A stretch of DNA of 64,000 bases from Chlorocebus sabaeus (GCF_047675955.1 NC_132926.1:18830826-18894825); one strand, 5' to 3'. Counted from the first letter of the stretch, positions 43,000 to 54,399 are shown. The notes: generated by a model from the sequence alone, not told the origin. Made by a program: numbers and translations.

Positions 43000-43300
43000 A
43001 ATGAAGCACAAGCAGGACATCGTTTTTAATTTAAAATTAACAGATAAGGCTGTTAAGAACACGACAGCAGAAATAAAAATCTAAACAGCAGAATTGAAAG
43101 AGTTGAGGAAATCTCTCAGAAATCAGAGAAAAAAGACAAAGAAATGAAAATAAAGTGAAGATAAGAAAATTAGAAAGCCCATTCAAGTGAAAACGGAAAA
43201 TTATTTTAATATTTTTCAGAACAAAAGGACTTAAGTTTCCAGATGGAAGAGTTCATGAAATACCAAGCACAATGAATAAAAATAGAACGATACCAAAGGC
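43000..43300 (+). mobile_element. L1/HAL1-like ORF1 region, decayed
   Basis: 'gaggaaatctctcagaaatc', 'gagaaaaaagacaaagaaat', 'aagataagaaaattagaaag' and 'ccaagcacaatgaataaaaa' resemble the ORF1 portion of an old L1 or HAL1. No open frame remains. Confidence 0.5.
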
Positions 43301-43339
43301 CTCTCTGACTTTCTACCAAAATGTAAACTCCACAAGAAC

Positions 43340-44130
43340 TTACAACATGTAAAAGTACTTACAACATATTGGGGGCCTGCCAAGAAAACACAGAAGCCAG
43401 CCTGGTGGATTCCTACTGGCCAAATCTGGGCACAATTTGTGCATTAAAAAAAAAACAAAAAAAAATGATAGTACTGGATTATAAACCAGCAAATAAAATA
43501 AGAATCCATGAGCCTAAACCGATATTAATAAATGTTTATATGTGAGTGATTAAATGAAGGTACCAGGAATGAGGGCTTTGGTGCCAGAATTGTGTTAAAT
43601 AAAGGAAAATGAAAAGCTTTTTCTTATAGTAGAATGCCAGCTAATAAATGGGTATGAATTATGAAGTCAGAAAATCACCATTCTGCAGCTGTCCAAGCAA
43701 TAGGAGATGCTAAAACTAGTGGGCAGAAGGTCAAGGAGGAATAGGATAGTTACATAGTCTCAAAACACTGCCTGACAAATTATCTATTACAAAGGGCAAA
43801 ATAATAACTTTATAGTAGAGAACCTTGGCAGATATACCCTCAAATTTAAGGAATCAAAGTTAACATCAGCAGTAATGGAACCAATGGATAGCATGAGTCT
43901 CCAGAAACGATACACAGAAAGGGCAAACACCAACTGGTATTCCTGCCAAAAATGAATAACCTGAATCTAATTTTGAGGAAGCACTGGAGAAACCCAAACT
44001 GAAGGACATTCTACAAAATAAGTGGCCTATGCTCCTCATGTTGATACCAAGAAAGATACAGAAAAGTAGCTGATCAGATTAAAGAATAAAGATATATGAC
44101 AACTAAATGCAGTGCAATATCCTACAAGTA
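43340..44130 (+). mobile_element. L1ME/HAL1-like 3' UTR
   Basis: 'tactggattataaaccagca', 'agaatccatgagcctaaac', 'cagatataccctcaaattta', 'aaagttaacatcagcagtaa', 'ctgccaaaaatgaataacct', 'ggacattctacaaaataag' and 'acaactaaatgcagtgcaat' are the phrases of an old L1 3' UTR. It follows the ORF1-like block directly, which is expected of HAL1 or of a deleted L1. Confidence 0.55.
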
Positions 44131-44624
44131 TTTTCAAAGCTTATAATTTTATCAAAATAAAGTTACCCCCACCTGAAAAAACTTGTGTATGGAATTAATG
44201 GAGAGTGTCAAGAGAGAGAAAGGGTTGTGGTGTGACTTGGCTCTGGATTCCAAGATGGGCTTTCAACCCTTTAGAGTTGTTCTAATCCCCCTTTCCTCTT
44301 TCTAGAAGTGTTCATATTCAAAGTCTGTTTATGTACAACCTGTTTGTAACCTCATATAAGAGACGGTTTGCAGGCAGTCAAAAAAAAATGGCCTTTATGC
44401 TTATTGGAAATATTCAAGCCTCAGAAAATAGATATTTTGGTTCTGATTTGGTAGAATAAACAAGCGTACTGAAAACAACAGCAACAATCCAAAAAGCAAA
44501 CAACTGGGAAGTGACTAAGTATATTGTGATATATCCACAGCATGAAATAGTATGCCTTAACAAAAATTATGTTTGAAGATTATCTATTTTCATGGTTAAA
44601 TGTTTATAACAGCATGTTGAGTAA
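44131..44624. other. Unique DNA, no gene seen
   Basis: No family is recognised. Confidence 0.35.
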
Positions 44625-44638
44625 AATAAGGTACAGAG

Positions 44639-44938
44639 TGGCCGGGTGCGGTGGCTCAAGCCTGTAATCCCAGCACTTTGGGAGGCCGAGACGGGCGGAT
44701 CACGAGGTCAGGAGATCGAGACCAGCCTGGCTAACACGGTGAAACCCCGTCTCTACCAAAAAAATACAAAAAACTAGCCAGGCGAGGTGGCGGGCGCCTG
44801 TAGTCCCAGCTACTCGGGAGGCTGAGGCAGGAGAATGGCGTAGACCCGGGAGATGGAGCTTGCAGTGAGCTGAGATCCGGCCACTGCACTCCAGCCTGGG
44901 CGACAGAGCAAGACTCCGTCTCAAAAAAAAATAATAAT
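44639..44938 (+). mobile_element. AluY, Old World monkey type, full length
   Basis: Has CTCAAGCC, CCGAGACGGGCGG, ACTAGCCAGGCGAGG and GAGATCCGGCCACTGC. The tail passes into (ATA)n. AATAAGGTACAGAG is duplicated at 44625-44638 and 44939-44952. Confidence 0.95.
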
Positions 44939-44952
44939 AATAAGGTACAGAG

Positions 44953-45432
44953 AAACCCATACACAGGAACACAATATGCATGCATGTTTGTCTATGGGCC
45001 TGTTGACTATGGTGTGCAGATGTGCAAGAACGTAATGCATATTGCCCTCTAGTCTGTATGTGGTATGGTGGTTTCTAGGAACTTAGAATAACAATACCTC
45101 TCTCAATGGATGCAAAGTACTCAGTACATGGCAGATGCTCTGTCAATATTATTACTAAAACAAAGACCAGAGGAAAGTAAGCCAAAATGTTAATAATGAC
45201 TATTTCTGCATGATAAAATCATGAGCGTGTGTGTATGAGATATGTGTGTGAGTGATTTCCTTCTTAATTTTTATCCTGTTTTCTATCATGAGTATCCATG
45301 AGGCTATTACTATTATTATCAGGAAAAACATAAATTTTCATCTCCTGCCCCTACTAGTTTCACCTGGAAGCTAAAGGAACAATAACTGACCGGACATAAA
45401 TATTCCGTTGTAGGCATCTAGAGAGAGTTCAT
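44953..45432. other. Unique DNA, no gene seen
   Basis: No family is recognised. GT-rich short runs occur near 45228-45255. Confidence 0.35.
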
Positions 45433-45704
45433 TCTTTTCTTTTTTTTTTTTTTTTTTTTTTTTCTGTTTTTGAGACAAGGTCTCTGTCACCCAGGCGAAA
45501 GCACAGTGGAACAATCATAGCTCACTGCAGCCTCAACCTCCTTGGCTTAAGGGATCCTCCTGCTACCATACCCAACTAATTCTTCTAATTTTTGTAGAGA
45601 CGAAGTCTCCTTATATTAGCCAGGCTGATCTCGAACTCCTGGGCTCAAGTGATCCTCCTGCCTCAACTTCCCAAAGCGTTGGCATTACAGGTGTGAGCAG
45701 CCTC
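45433..45704 (-). mobile_element. AluJ-like SINE, diverged
   Basis: Long T run, 'gagacaaggtctctgtcacc', J-type 'cagcctcaacctccttggct', end 'ttacaggtgtgagcagcc'. Short deletions in both arms. Confidence 0.9.
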
Positions 45705-46991
45705 AGAGAAAATTCTGTAATTGGACAAATAGACTTGAGTTCACTGACAGCAGTAACATTGATATCCAGAGAGAGCACAGTGGTTCCCTTATGAAAGGCT
45801 GAAACGCTTGACAATAGTAAAGAGTGAGGCAGGTTATAAAAAATATGTGTGGACTTGCCTAAGTTTCTCAAAGAGCGCAAGGAAGACAGAGTAAATCCTT
45901 GACAAAACTGGTCTTTAGATATGCATTAAATCCAAAGTTCGGAAACATGTGTTTAACGTGGCTGGGGATTAAGGCTGAGGAAGAGGTTTGGTTGTTAAAG
46001 AATATACTTCTTGCTTAACCTGCTAAAGGAAGCTTCTGGGAACCTAAACAGTCATACTATTCTGCGGAAAGCCTCCAGACATCTCACATATCTAGATTGA
46101 AAGGTATCCAAAAGCTGCTGAAACGAAGCCCAAGGTCCTGTTTTAACACGGACGGTCTGATCTGAGGCTCTGTTAGCACTTCTGAAAGATCTCATCTCAG
46201 TTTATCATTTCCCTCCTTACCCATTTCAAGGACATTATCTAGAAAGATCTTCACACTTGCAAAGACCTCTTCCAGAAAGACTGCACACAAAATCCCTCAG
46301 AATTGATTTAACCTTTTTTTTAACCCCCCAAAATTTAAACATGCCACACTAAGGAAATAAATTCTACAGTGGTCAGACTTACCAAGTTTTGAACTTGCAC
46401 TTCCTAACTCCTTTTCCATAAAGATAGGACTGAAAGGATATTTTCCTCTAATAGGGGTGTATTCATAATGCTTGATAGTTCACTTTATTCTGACTTTACT
46501 CTGGCTGAGGAACTGGTTATACAAGAATCAAAATAACTTCTTCTGATTACTAAATAAATGTGTAATGAAAATATGCAAAAGCCATCTGAGTCTACACAAG
46601 CCAATCCTAGATATCATTATTGTTCCCTTTAAGCTTGCATAGGTTTGAGTTACAGAAAAATAATGAGAAAATTCTTTGAGATGTTTAGCTATGCTGCTTA
46701 GAAACATGTAAAGGATCATGGAGATTTCATCTTTGACACTAATAGAAGAGAACTTCCATTGGAAAGCGGAATGCTTTTATGTTTCAATGCTCTCTAAAAT
46801 GACCAGAAAGTCACTCCAAAATGTACTTCTGAAAAAGTGTCAGATGTTTATTGACCTCATGGGAGACAGATTTCTGGTTAATTAGAAGCTCATCTATGAA
46901 CAGACATCTGAAAGTCCAATAAGAAACCATAACAACTTTTGGGAGGGGTTTCTCTTCATCTGTTGTCTGACAGAGCAATCAGGTAGCATTG
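45705..46991. other. Unique DNA, no gene seen
   Basis: No family or supported frame. Moderate GC with few CpG. Confidence 0.4.
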
Positions 46992-47010
46992 GGATCCATC
47001 CCTTTTTCTT

Positions 47011-47315
47011 TTTTTTTTTTTTTTTTTTTTTTTTGAGACGGAGTCTTGCTCTGTATCCCGGGCTGGACTGCAGTGGCTGGATCTCAGCTCACTGCAAGCT
47101 CCGCCTCCCGGGTTTACGCCATTCTCCTGCCTCAGCCTCCGGAGTAGCTGGGACTACAGGCGCCCGCCACCTCGCCCGGCTAGTTTTTTGTATTTTTAGT
47201 AGAGACGGGGTTTCACCGTGTTAGCCAGGATGGTCTCGATCTCCTGACCTCGTGATCCGCCCGTCTCGGCCTCCCAAAGTGCTGGGATTACAGGCTTGAG
47301 CCACCGCGCCCGGCT
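47011..47315 (-). mobile_element. AluY, Old World monkey type, full length
   Basis: Reverse complement carries CTGGATCTCAGCTC, GGTTTACGCC, CCTCGCCCGGCTAG and CTCAAGCC. A perfect 19-bp duplication GGATCCATCCCTTTTTCTT lies at 46992-47010 and 47316-47334. Few mutations are seen, so a recent insertion. Confidence 0.96.
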
Positions 47316-47334
47316 GGATCCATCCCTTTTTCTT

Positions 47335-47974
47335 AAGAGATAAAGGTCCAGCTTTTGCCACACACATTCAGTGAGCCCGAGCCTCCTGAAGGGCGGGTTT
47401 TTGCTGGCCGCCTTTATTGATTTGCTTGACCCCAGAAATACATAATAAATATCATTGTGCTCAATCAAAAAAAGAAACTAAATACTCAACACTGCCCATC
47501 TCAATATAAACCCTAAATCGATTTAAAGAAAAAAAAAAAAAAGGAAAGGAAAAGGATAAGGTTACAACTAAAGAAAAACCGCAAAAACAATCAGCACCAA
47601 GTCAAAGGCAGGGCCATTGTAAACAAAATGACTCCTTTAGAAAGGAAGCCTGATGTTCTCCACCTAACTTAGAAATTATCAGGCATCAAGTTTGTAATCA
47701 GATAGTCTTTTTATGTGGTAGATAAAAGAGGAAACCAGAAGGACCATCAGTGACTGATCGAGAAGCGTGTAGATATTGAAGGTGAAGAGGGGCTCTTGAG
47801 CTCCTCCCCTTGGTCTACCATGCGTGACCTCAGCCTGTGACCCAGACTTTGCTGACAGTTATAACAATGTTTGTAATATAACAAATATGCTTCCAGTTAA
47901 TAGTAATAAGTCTAGACCTATTTAACTAATTCTTATCTCCACTCGCTATTGTATTATATATTTATTTTTATTTG
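47335..47974. other. Unique DNA, no gene seen
   Basis: Includes an A-rich run at 47527-47560 (AAAGGAAA units). No family or gene is recognised. Confidence 0.35.
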
Positions 47975-48080
47975 TATATTGCCCATGGGCTCCATCAGAA
48001 TGAAACCCATGGAAGACAAGGTTTGTGTCTCAATCACCTCTATTTCTTCAATATTTGCCAAAGACAAGAATTAATGAATA
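47975..48080 (+). mobile_element. L2 3' end, decayed
   Basis: 'ggctccatcagaatgaaac', 'gacaaggtttgtgtctcaat' and 'gaattaatgaatagaata' loosely follow the L2 3' end. Confidence 0.4.
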
Positions 48081-48735
48081 GAATACAAGGGGTCGGGAAT
48101 GTTGCATTTGCTTTCAGCGAACCCCTAAAGATGAAATGAGAACTTAATTGGTCTGGAGGGAGGAAAATGTAACAACTACTACAATCAGAACATTATCCCT
48201 TAATTGTCAGGCAAGAGCTAGGAAATGCCATCTGGTATAAGATAAAGAAATCTTGTTGGAAACCATCAAAGGATACTACATTCTATCATCAATGACCACA
48301 GATATAAACCGTAACATCAATACAATAAAAAGCTATTCAGTCATTTTAAAAAATCAGATCACAGAATATAGTTTAAGGTAGAAAAACAGTGACTGTATAT
48401 TAGGTGAACACGGCAGGTAGAAAATGCGGAGTTTGGTTCTGTTTATTTAATAATCTGAAATCCCACACTGATAGATACTCAGTAACTATTATCAGATTAA
48501 TTTGGTGTGATTACATGTCTTTGCACTTAGCGGTGATTTTAGAGGTGTCTGCATTAGATATGTATTAATTTCATAACTAGAAAGGAGCTCGATGAAGTTC
48601 TAGAAAAGACTGCCCCACCCTGAAGCTCACAATTGGGCCACAGGACTACATTTACTGCCCATACTTATGTAACCTACCCTTTAGAGAGAGTAAGGGTAAA
48701 TATAAGAGTAATTATTTTTAGAAAACAGATTCTTT
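48081..48735. other. Unique AT-rich DNA, no gene seen
   Basis: No family or supported frame. Confidence 0.35.
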
Positions 48736-48749
48736 AAAAAAACAAGTCT

Positions 48750-49035
48750 GGCCGGGCACAGTGGCTCACACTTGTAATCCCTGTAATCCCAACACTTTGG
48801 GAGGCAGAGGCAGGTGGATCACGAGGTCAAGAGATCAAGACCATCCTGGTCAACATGGTGAAACCCTGTCTCTACTAAAAATACAAAAATTAGCTGGGCA
48901 TGGTAGCGCACACCTGTAGTTCCAGCTACTTGGGAGGCTGAGGCAGGAGAATTGCTTGAACCTGGGAGGCAGAGGTTGCAGTGAGCTGAGACGGCACCTC
49001 TGCACTCCAGCCTGGTGACAGACCGAGACTTCATC
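48750..49035 (+). mobile_element. AluS SINE, first of a tandem pair
   Basis: Starts 'ggccgggcacagtggctcac' and contains an internal 10-bp duplication (CTTGTAATCC/CTGTAATCCC). Instead of an A tail it ends in a C-rich stretch (49034-49052) that leads directly into another Alu. Confidence 0.93.
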
Positions 49036-49050
49036 CCCCCCACCCCCACC

Positions 49051-49340
49051 CACGGTGGCTTACACTTATAATCCCAGCACTTTGGGAGGCCGAGGTGGGT
49101 GGATCACTTGAGGTCAGGAGTTTGAGACCAACCTAGTCTACATGGTGAAACTCTGGCTCTACTAAAAATACAAAATTTAGCTGGGTGTGGTGACGGGCAC
49201 CTGTAATCCCAGCTACTAGGGAGGTTGAGGCAGGAGAATCGCTTGAACCTGGGAGGTGGAAGTTGCAGTGAGCCGAGATAGTGCCACTGCACTCCAGCCT
49301 GGGCGACAGAGCGAGACTCTGTCCCACACACACACAACAA
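49051..49340 (+). mobile_element. AluS SINE, second of a tandem pair
   Basis: Starts at 'cacggtggcttacactta', lacking the first ten or so bases. Both arms are present and it ends in CACACACACAACAAAAA. The flank after it resembles the flank before the first copy (AAAAACAAGTCT against AAAAAGCAAGTTT). Confidence 0.93.
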
Positions 49341-49734
49341 AAAGCAAGTTTACCTCTTAACCTAGACTGTCAAGCTCCCCAGGAACCAACCAAAAGCAGC
49401 CTGGCTGTTCAGCCTCAGGCCCTGATCGTTTTCTCTCCCTTTGGATTCCTCTCCTCTTTTGCATGTAGCAGAGTCTTTTTTCCCTGGCTTCCATCTGTCC
49501 AGCATGGAGCTCTGTGCTCCTCACAGGTGCAAAAGGAAGGCTCCTAATCACAGGTAGGATAAAATCTCTGTTAGGACCCTGGAGCTACCCAGAAACTGAG
49601 GCTCAAACTGAAAATTAAACATCTCTGGACAGCTGCCACTTATTAATGCATGATACACAGGGTTGCCTCAAAGACAGTGTGGTCATCTCAAACTTTGATG
49701 TGCTGGGTGGGGTTGGGGAGAAGCTTCTGGAGCA

Positions 49735-49915
49735 TGTCTTCTCAAACTAAACAAACATAAGATTTAGCTGCGGAGCTGATTGAATGAGAAGCTTCCAAGG
49801 CCTTGCTCCCAAGATTCCATTTCAATAGGTCATTTTTCATACGCTCATTGAATAGGTTTCTAAGGCAATTCTGCTGCAGATGGTTCACAGATCACACCCT
49901 GAGAATACTATTTTC
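49735..49915 (+). mobile_element. MER5A-like hAT fragment
   Basis: 'cttctcaaactaaacaaaca', 'catttcaataggtca', 'ggtttctaaggcaattctgc' and 'cacagatcacaccctgagaa' follow the MER5A order, with an insertion in the middle. Confidence 0.55.
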
Positions 49916-50473
49916 AAACTTTATCTAATTACACAGTGCAGACACTGAGGTCTAAGCTTCACCCCATCTCTGGTTGAACTGAAGTCAGGAGGTTTGCCTC
50001 TAGCTGGTTGAAAAAAAAAAAAAAGATGAAGTGATAAAGTAGATTTTCTGAGCATTTGGAATTTAAATTCCGATTTCTTCTTTTAGGAATGTGACTGCGT
50101 TCTCACCTGGGAACTTTAGGCAATGCTGTTTTGCATTTATAGTTTATTTTGCTCAGTAATTATTCACAAAGTGTTTTATAGGGTCTATTTGGTCCCAGCA
50201 GCTTGATCACAAACTCCTGGGGTAGTTGGAAGGCTTTAAAAAATGTTTTCAAACACATGGAAAGAAAGAAATTGTGCTTAGCACAGTGTTTTTTTAATAC
50301 AAGTGCATCCAAGGTCACAGGTGCACATTTTCTACTGCCTCACTCAGCTCTAAACCCAGAATATGACTCTTCCTACATTGGTCACCAGGAGTAGGAATTT
50401 CAGCTGGAGGATATGAACTTTTCAAATAAGGAAGTTTATATTTTATGATCAGGGGAAGCGTGGTTTTAGTGCA

Positions 50474-50648
50474 ATAGTTCTCAACATGTGGTCCACAACC
50501 AGCATAATTAAGAAAGTCACCTTGTCAAAAATGCAAATTCTCAGGCCTCTCTTGGACCTATTGCATCAGGAACTCTGAGGAAGAGGCCAGCCAGATGGGT
50601 TTTAACAAGTTCCAGGTGATTCCAGTGCACGCTAAAGTTTAAGAATAG
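50474..50648 (-). mobile_element. MER5A-like hAT element
   Basis: 'aatagttctcaacatgtggt', 'aaaaatgcaaattctcaggc', 'atcaggaactctgaggaaga', 'gttttaacaagttccaggtg' and 'gcacgctaaagtttaagaat' are a near-complete MER5A in reverse. Confidence 0.8.
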
Positions 50649-50865
50649 GTTGAGGGCACAGGGGAATCTGTTCTATTATGGATTTTAGAAACTGGAAACA
50701 AAACATACTTGAAGACTATCAAGTAGTAAAGTGTCCGACCTGCTTGCTAGAAAACACTTATTGTAAAATGTCAAGTGTGCATGAAACATAAACAGGTTCC
50801 CCTATATAGTCGCATAAAATAGAAATGCTGCACAAAAACTAACAAAAATATGTACGTTGTCTTTT

Positions 50866-51173
50866 TTTTTTTTTTCTTTTTTTCTTTTTTTGAGATGGAG
50901 TCTCGCTCTGTTGCCCAGGCTGGTGTGCAGTGGCGAGATCTCGGCTCACTGCAACCTCCACCTCCCGGGTTCAAGCGATTCTTCTGCTTCAGCTTCCCGA
51001 ATAGCTGGGATTACAAGCACATACCACCATGCCCAGCTAATTTTTGTATTTTTAATAGAGACAGGGTTTCACCATGTTGGCCAGGCTGGTCTTGAACTCC
51101 TGACCTCAAATGATCCGCCTGCCTCGGCCTCCCAAAGTGCTGGAATTACAGGCGTGAGCCACCACAACTGGCC
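50866..51173 (-). mobile_element. AluSx-like SINE, full length
   Basis: T-rich tail, complete arms, end 'gccaccacaactggcc'. GTACGTTGYCTTTT is duplicated at 50852-50865 and 51174-51187 with one difference. Confidence 0.95.
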
Positions 51174-51187
51174 GTACGTTGCCTTTT

Positions 51188-51845
51188 ACAAGGTGTTTTG
51201 TCTCATTTGATGTCATGGCATCTCCTAACTTCCCTGAGATGAAGATTAAGTACTGTTATCTTTCGATTTTACAGCTAAAGTTACTAAATTCTGCGATGAC
51301 CTAGGGCAAATCATGTGAGTACTGAGAGCTGCCTCAATTCTGTATCCCCTCCCTCTAACAAAGAGCAATTCCTTCTTTCCTTAAAACAATTTTCGAAGTT
51401 CCCCCACCTTGCTTTGCAAAGATTAGAGTCAATGTTACCTTCCAGAGGCCCTTGCTAGTTTGCTTGTTGTCTGCATATCTCCTTTTTCATTCACAAATTA
51501 ACAGCTTGTCCTCATATTAACCAGATGGATGGCTGCACCTGGTTAATTGGAGTTCTAAGATGGATAAACAGATTAAAGAGCAGGCGGCCGGAGTGCTCCA
51601 CTGCTGGCCAGACATAATTAAGAAAGGAGAGTGAACAAGTTCTATTGGGACATCAGTGAGGAACAGGCCCAGTCGACTGATTTCTTAGAACTGCTTCAAT
51701 TGCTAAATTATGAAAACCACTTGCCACAGCATTGGGAGAAGGTTGGCACTCAGCTGCTGAGAGGGCTCAGATCCTGCTCTTTTCCTATGATGTCCATCAC
51801 CTGAATCAAGTTTCACAGAGTGGACTGTCTATTGACCACCTGTCT
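51188..51845. other. Unique DNA with a faint MIR
   Basis: A weak reverse MIR match ('cgattttacagctaaagtta') lies near 51265. The remainder is repeat-free. Confidence 0.4.
51490..51640. promoter_or_regulatory. Candidate non-coding regulatory element
   Basis: Within 150 bp: CAAATTAACAG, CAGATGG, the E-box CACCTG followed by GGTTAATTGG, and CATAATTAAG. Repeat-free and rich in homeodomain and bHLH-type sites. Function is inferred. Confidence 0.25.
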
Positions 51846-52140
51846 CCGAATCGTCTGGATGTTTATTAAAAATGCAGATTTCTGGACCTCATTCAGGACC
51901 CACTAACCTCAAGTTGGTGTGATCCCTTTTTCTTTTCTCTCTCTCTTTCTCTCTCCCTTTCTTTCTCTTTCTTTCTCTCCTTCCTTCCTTCCTTCCTTCC
52001 TTCTCTCCCTCCCTCCCTCCTTCCCTCCCTCCTTCCTTCCTTCCTTCCTTCTTTCCTTTTCTTTCTTTCTCTCTTTTTCAGTGGTGACAGAGACTAGGAA
52101 TCTGTACTGTTAATAATATCTCTCTAAAATTAGGAACTAC
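51846..52140 (+). mobile_element. MER5-like fragment split by a microsatellite
   Basis: 'gaatcgtctggatgtttatt', 'aaaaatgcagatttctggac' before, and 'cagagactaggaatctgtac' after, a pyrimidine repeat. The order suits a MER5-type element. Confidence 0.5.
51923..52079 (+). repeat. Polypyrimidine microsatellite (CT/CTTT/CCTT)n
   Basis: 157 nt containing only C and T on the plus strand, in blocks of CT, CTTT, CCTT, CCCT and CCTT. The 64-codon frame through it is low-complexity translation. Confidence 0.97.
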
Positions 52141-52329
52141 TGACTTATTGCTATTCTCAAATATGCAGAATTTCCAGAATCATCTTTAGAAACTGCACAA
52201 GTCCACACTCTGTGAACAACAACTCTGGTAGAGTCCTTAGCTCCCAAAACTCCCAGCAATTCAATTTACAACACCCCCAAAATCCTAGATAAAGCACAGT
52301 CAATGCCAGAAGCATTGAAGATTTTGTCT

Positions 52330-52470
52330 CAGAAGCCTCTGGAGACACTTATCAGACATGCAAATTCTCGGCCTCAGTTCAGACCTACAGAACCAGAAAC
52401 TCTGGGGATGAGGTATCCGCCAGATGAATCCAAGCACGCATACTAAAATTTGAGGACCACTGCTTGAGAC
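52330..52470 (-). mobile_element. MER5A-like fragment
   Basis: 'agacatgcaaattctcggcc', 'accagaaactctggggatga' and 'aaaatttgaggaccactg' fit reverse MER5A. Confidence 0.75.
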
Positions 52471-52474
52471 CCAT

Positions 52475-52620
52475 GCTGCTCAAACTTCTGTGCACATATG
52501 AATTACCTGGGGATCTTGTTTAAATGCAAGTTCTGTTCCTACAGGTTTGGGAGCAAATATCTCCCAAGTGATATTGATGTTGCTGATTCACGGACCACAC
52601 TTTCAGTAGCAAAATTCTAG
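52475..52620 (+). mobile_element. MER5A-like fragment
   Basis: 'gctgctcaaacttctgtgca', 'tgaattacctggggatcttg', 'ctcccaagtgatattgatgt' and 'cggaccacactttcagtagc' fit forward MER5A. It lies back to back with a reverse copy. Confidence 0.75.
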
Positions 52621-53004
52621 GTTATTTTTTACCTAATGCTATGAGCAAATATTCATATTTTTCAAAAAAAGAAGACGATGAAGCCAATCCGCAGTCTTGG
52701 GCCAAAATAGTTGACTACTCAGCATGCTCTAGGCATAGAAAGTGAAGCTGCTAAAATATCAGCCGTTGGCTTTGAGCTTTGAATACTGAGGATGCATTTG
52801 TACTGATGGTCTCACGTGCCATCCTCCAAAACTCTGATAACTAAGACCACAAACTTTTATGTGGCTGGGAAAGGAAATAAAAAATGGCTTAGCAGGGATG
52901 GAACTCTGTCTTTTGCCCAACTTGGAAACATTGTTACCAGCCAGCTAAAAGGCTCTGATAAATTGAACTAAATTGTCTCTAGAGTGACACTGTCTTGTGT
53001 AGAC
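52621..53004. other. Unique DNA, no gene seen
   Basis: No family or supported frame. Confidence 0.35.
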
Positions 53005-53170
53005 AGCTCTGGTCGGGAATCAGGGAGTCCTACTTGTACTCACAGCTCTGCCAACTGGAATGTCAAACCTTGAGCATGTCACATCGTATCAGTTCACTGG
53101 GTTTGATTTCCTTATTTATTGAGTGAAGGTTTGTGCCTATCCCTAAATCTCTATGGTTCTAGGACTCATT
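53005..53170 (+). mobile_element. MIR SINE
   Basis: 'ggtcgggaatcagggagtcc', 'tcacagctctgccaact', 'aaaccttgagcatgtcac' and 'tatggttctaggactcattc' follow forward MIR order. Confidence 0.65.
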
Positions 53171-54174
53171 CAGTCCTTTCCATTATTATATTTGCTGTAT
53201 TGCTTCTGGTGCCTTAAGACTACGTACCCTTTGTGAATTCAGTAAAAGAACCATTTTGTTTCTTTGAATCAGCCTCAATTGCAAGTCCGGGGATCACAAG
53301 CCTTGACGACATGTGTATGAATTCAGATGCTACATGGTTTCTGAGCTTGTACTTTTCACCTTTACCTTGGTATGTTTTCAATTATTCATCACTGATGGTG
53401 CATCTCACTAAAATTACTAATTTGAAATATGGTCACATACAGGATTAGTTTGCCTGGCTGTCAAGGGTTTACTAAGTAGACCATGTCTCCTAGATGAGGT
53501 ACGTATAAATTAGAGAGTGAGGATTTGCTTAGAATAGGGACCTGCCAGAATAATTTGTGCAATAAAGGCTTCAAATAGCTAGTAGGTTTATAGAATTTCT
53601 CTAGTGTAATTAGGAGAAGCATTGTTGTGTAATGAAGAAAATTAATTAGAACTAAATGTTTAGGGAATGTGCGGTTAGGTAACCAAAGGCATATTTGCAG
53701 CCTAATTGTTTTTTGGCAGCTGGAGGCATTTTATACCCTTTCATGATGTTTAGTTAATGGATGTTTTAACATGCCCTACTGTTTGCTTTTCCTTAAATTT
53801 AAACTACTTCAATATAGAAAAACAGTTCATCAAAGACTTAAACCAAGTATATATCCCATTGGAAAAATGCCTCTGTTATCTGGTTTATTTGATCATACTG
53901 TCTGTCAAATGTTAATTATTTTTACAGGAAGTGCATATTGAGGCTAATTGGCATGCCCTGCTGTACCATATAATTACTGAGTCCTACTTGTATGCTCACA
54001 AAACACAAATACTGAAACATTTACTAATATTGTGCCCTTATTTCTCCTAGCCTGGACCCAGCTTTCAAGTATTCTGCCTCAAGTCTTCTCCAGAACAAGG
54101 TAGAGATTTGAAAATACGGTAAATTTTAAAATAAGAAGGATTACTTATCTGGTTGTTTGATTATTTTTACAATA
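53171..54174. other. Unique AT-rich DNA
   Basis: Repeat-free by eye. No gene. The 71-codon frame at 53233 is unsupported. Confidence 0.4.
53560..53990. promoter_or_regulatory. Candidate non-coding regulatory element
   Basis: Contains many homeodomain-type cores (TGTAATTAGG, GTGTAATGAAG, ATTAATTAG, CCTAATTG, GTTAATTATT, GGCTAATTGG, TATAATTACT), a TGCGGTT runt-like site and a GTGCATATTGA octamer-like site. Repeat-free. Called on motif clustering only. Confidence 0.3.
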
Positions 54175-54310
54175 TGCTTAAGATTTTGAAGTCATGCAGG
54201 TATTTGTTCAAATCCTTGCTCTATTATAGATTGTGTGATCTTGGAAAACTTATTTAAGCTACCTAAGACTTAGTTTCATGCCTGACACTATAGCATCGTT
54301 GTAAAATAAC
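54175..54310 (+). mobile_element. MIR SINE, partial
   Basis: 'ttttgaagtcatgcaggtat', 'aaatccttgctctattatag', 'ttgtgtgatcttggaaaact' are in forward MIR order. Confidence 0.65.
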
Positions 54311-54399
54311 AAGGTAAGTGTGTTTATTAAATTAGGGCTTTTCTTTTTGTTTCAGATGAGAGAAATCCAACCTAAAATAACTAAAAATGACAAGACAGG

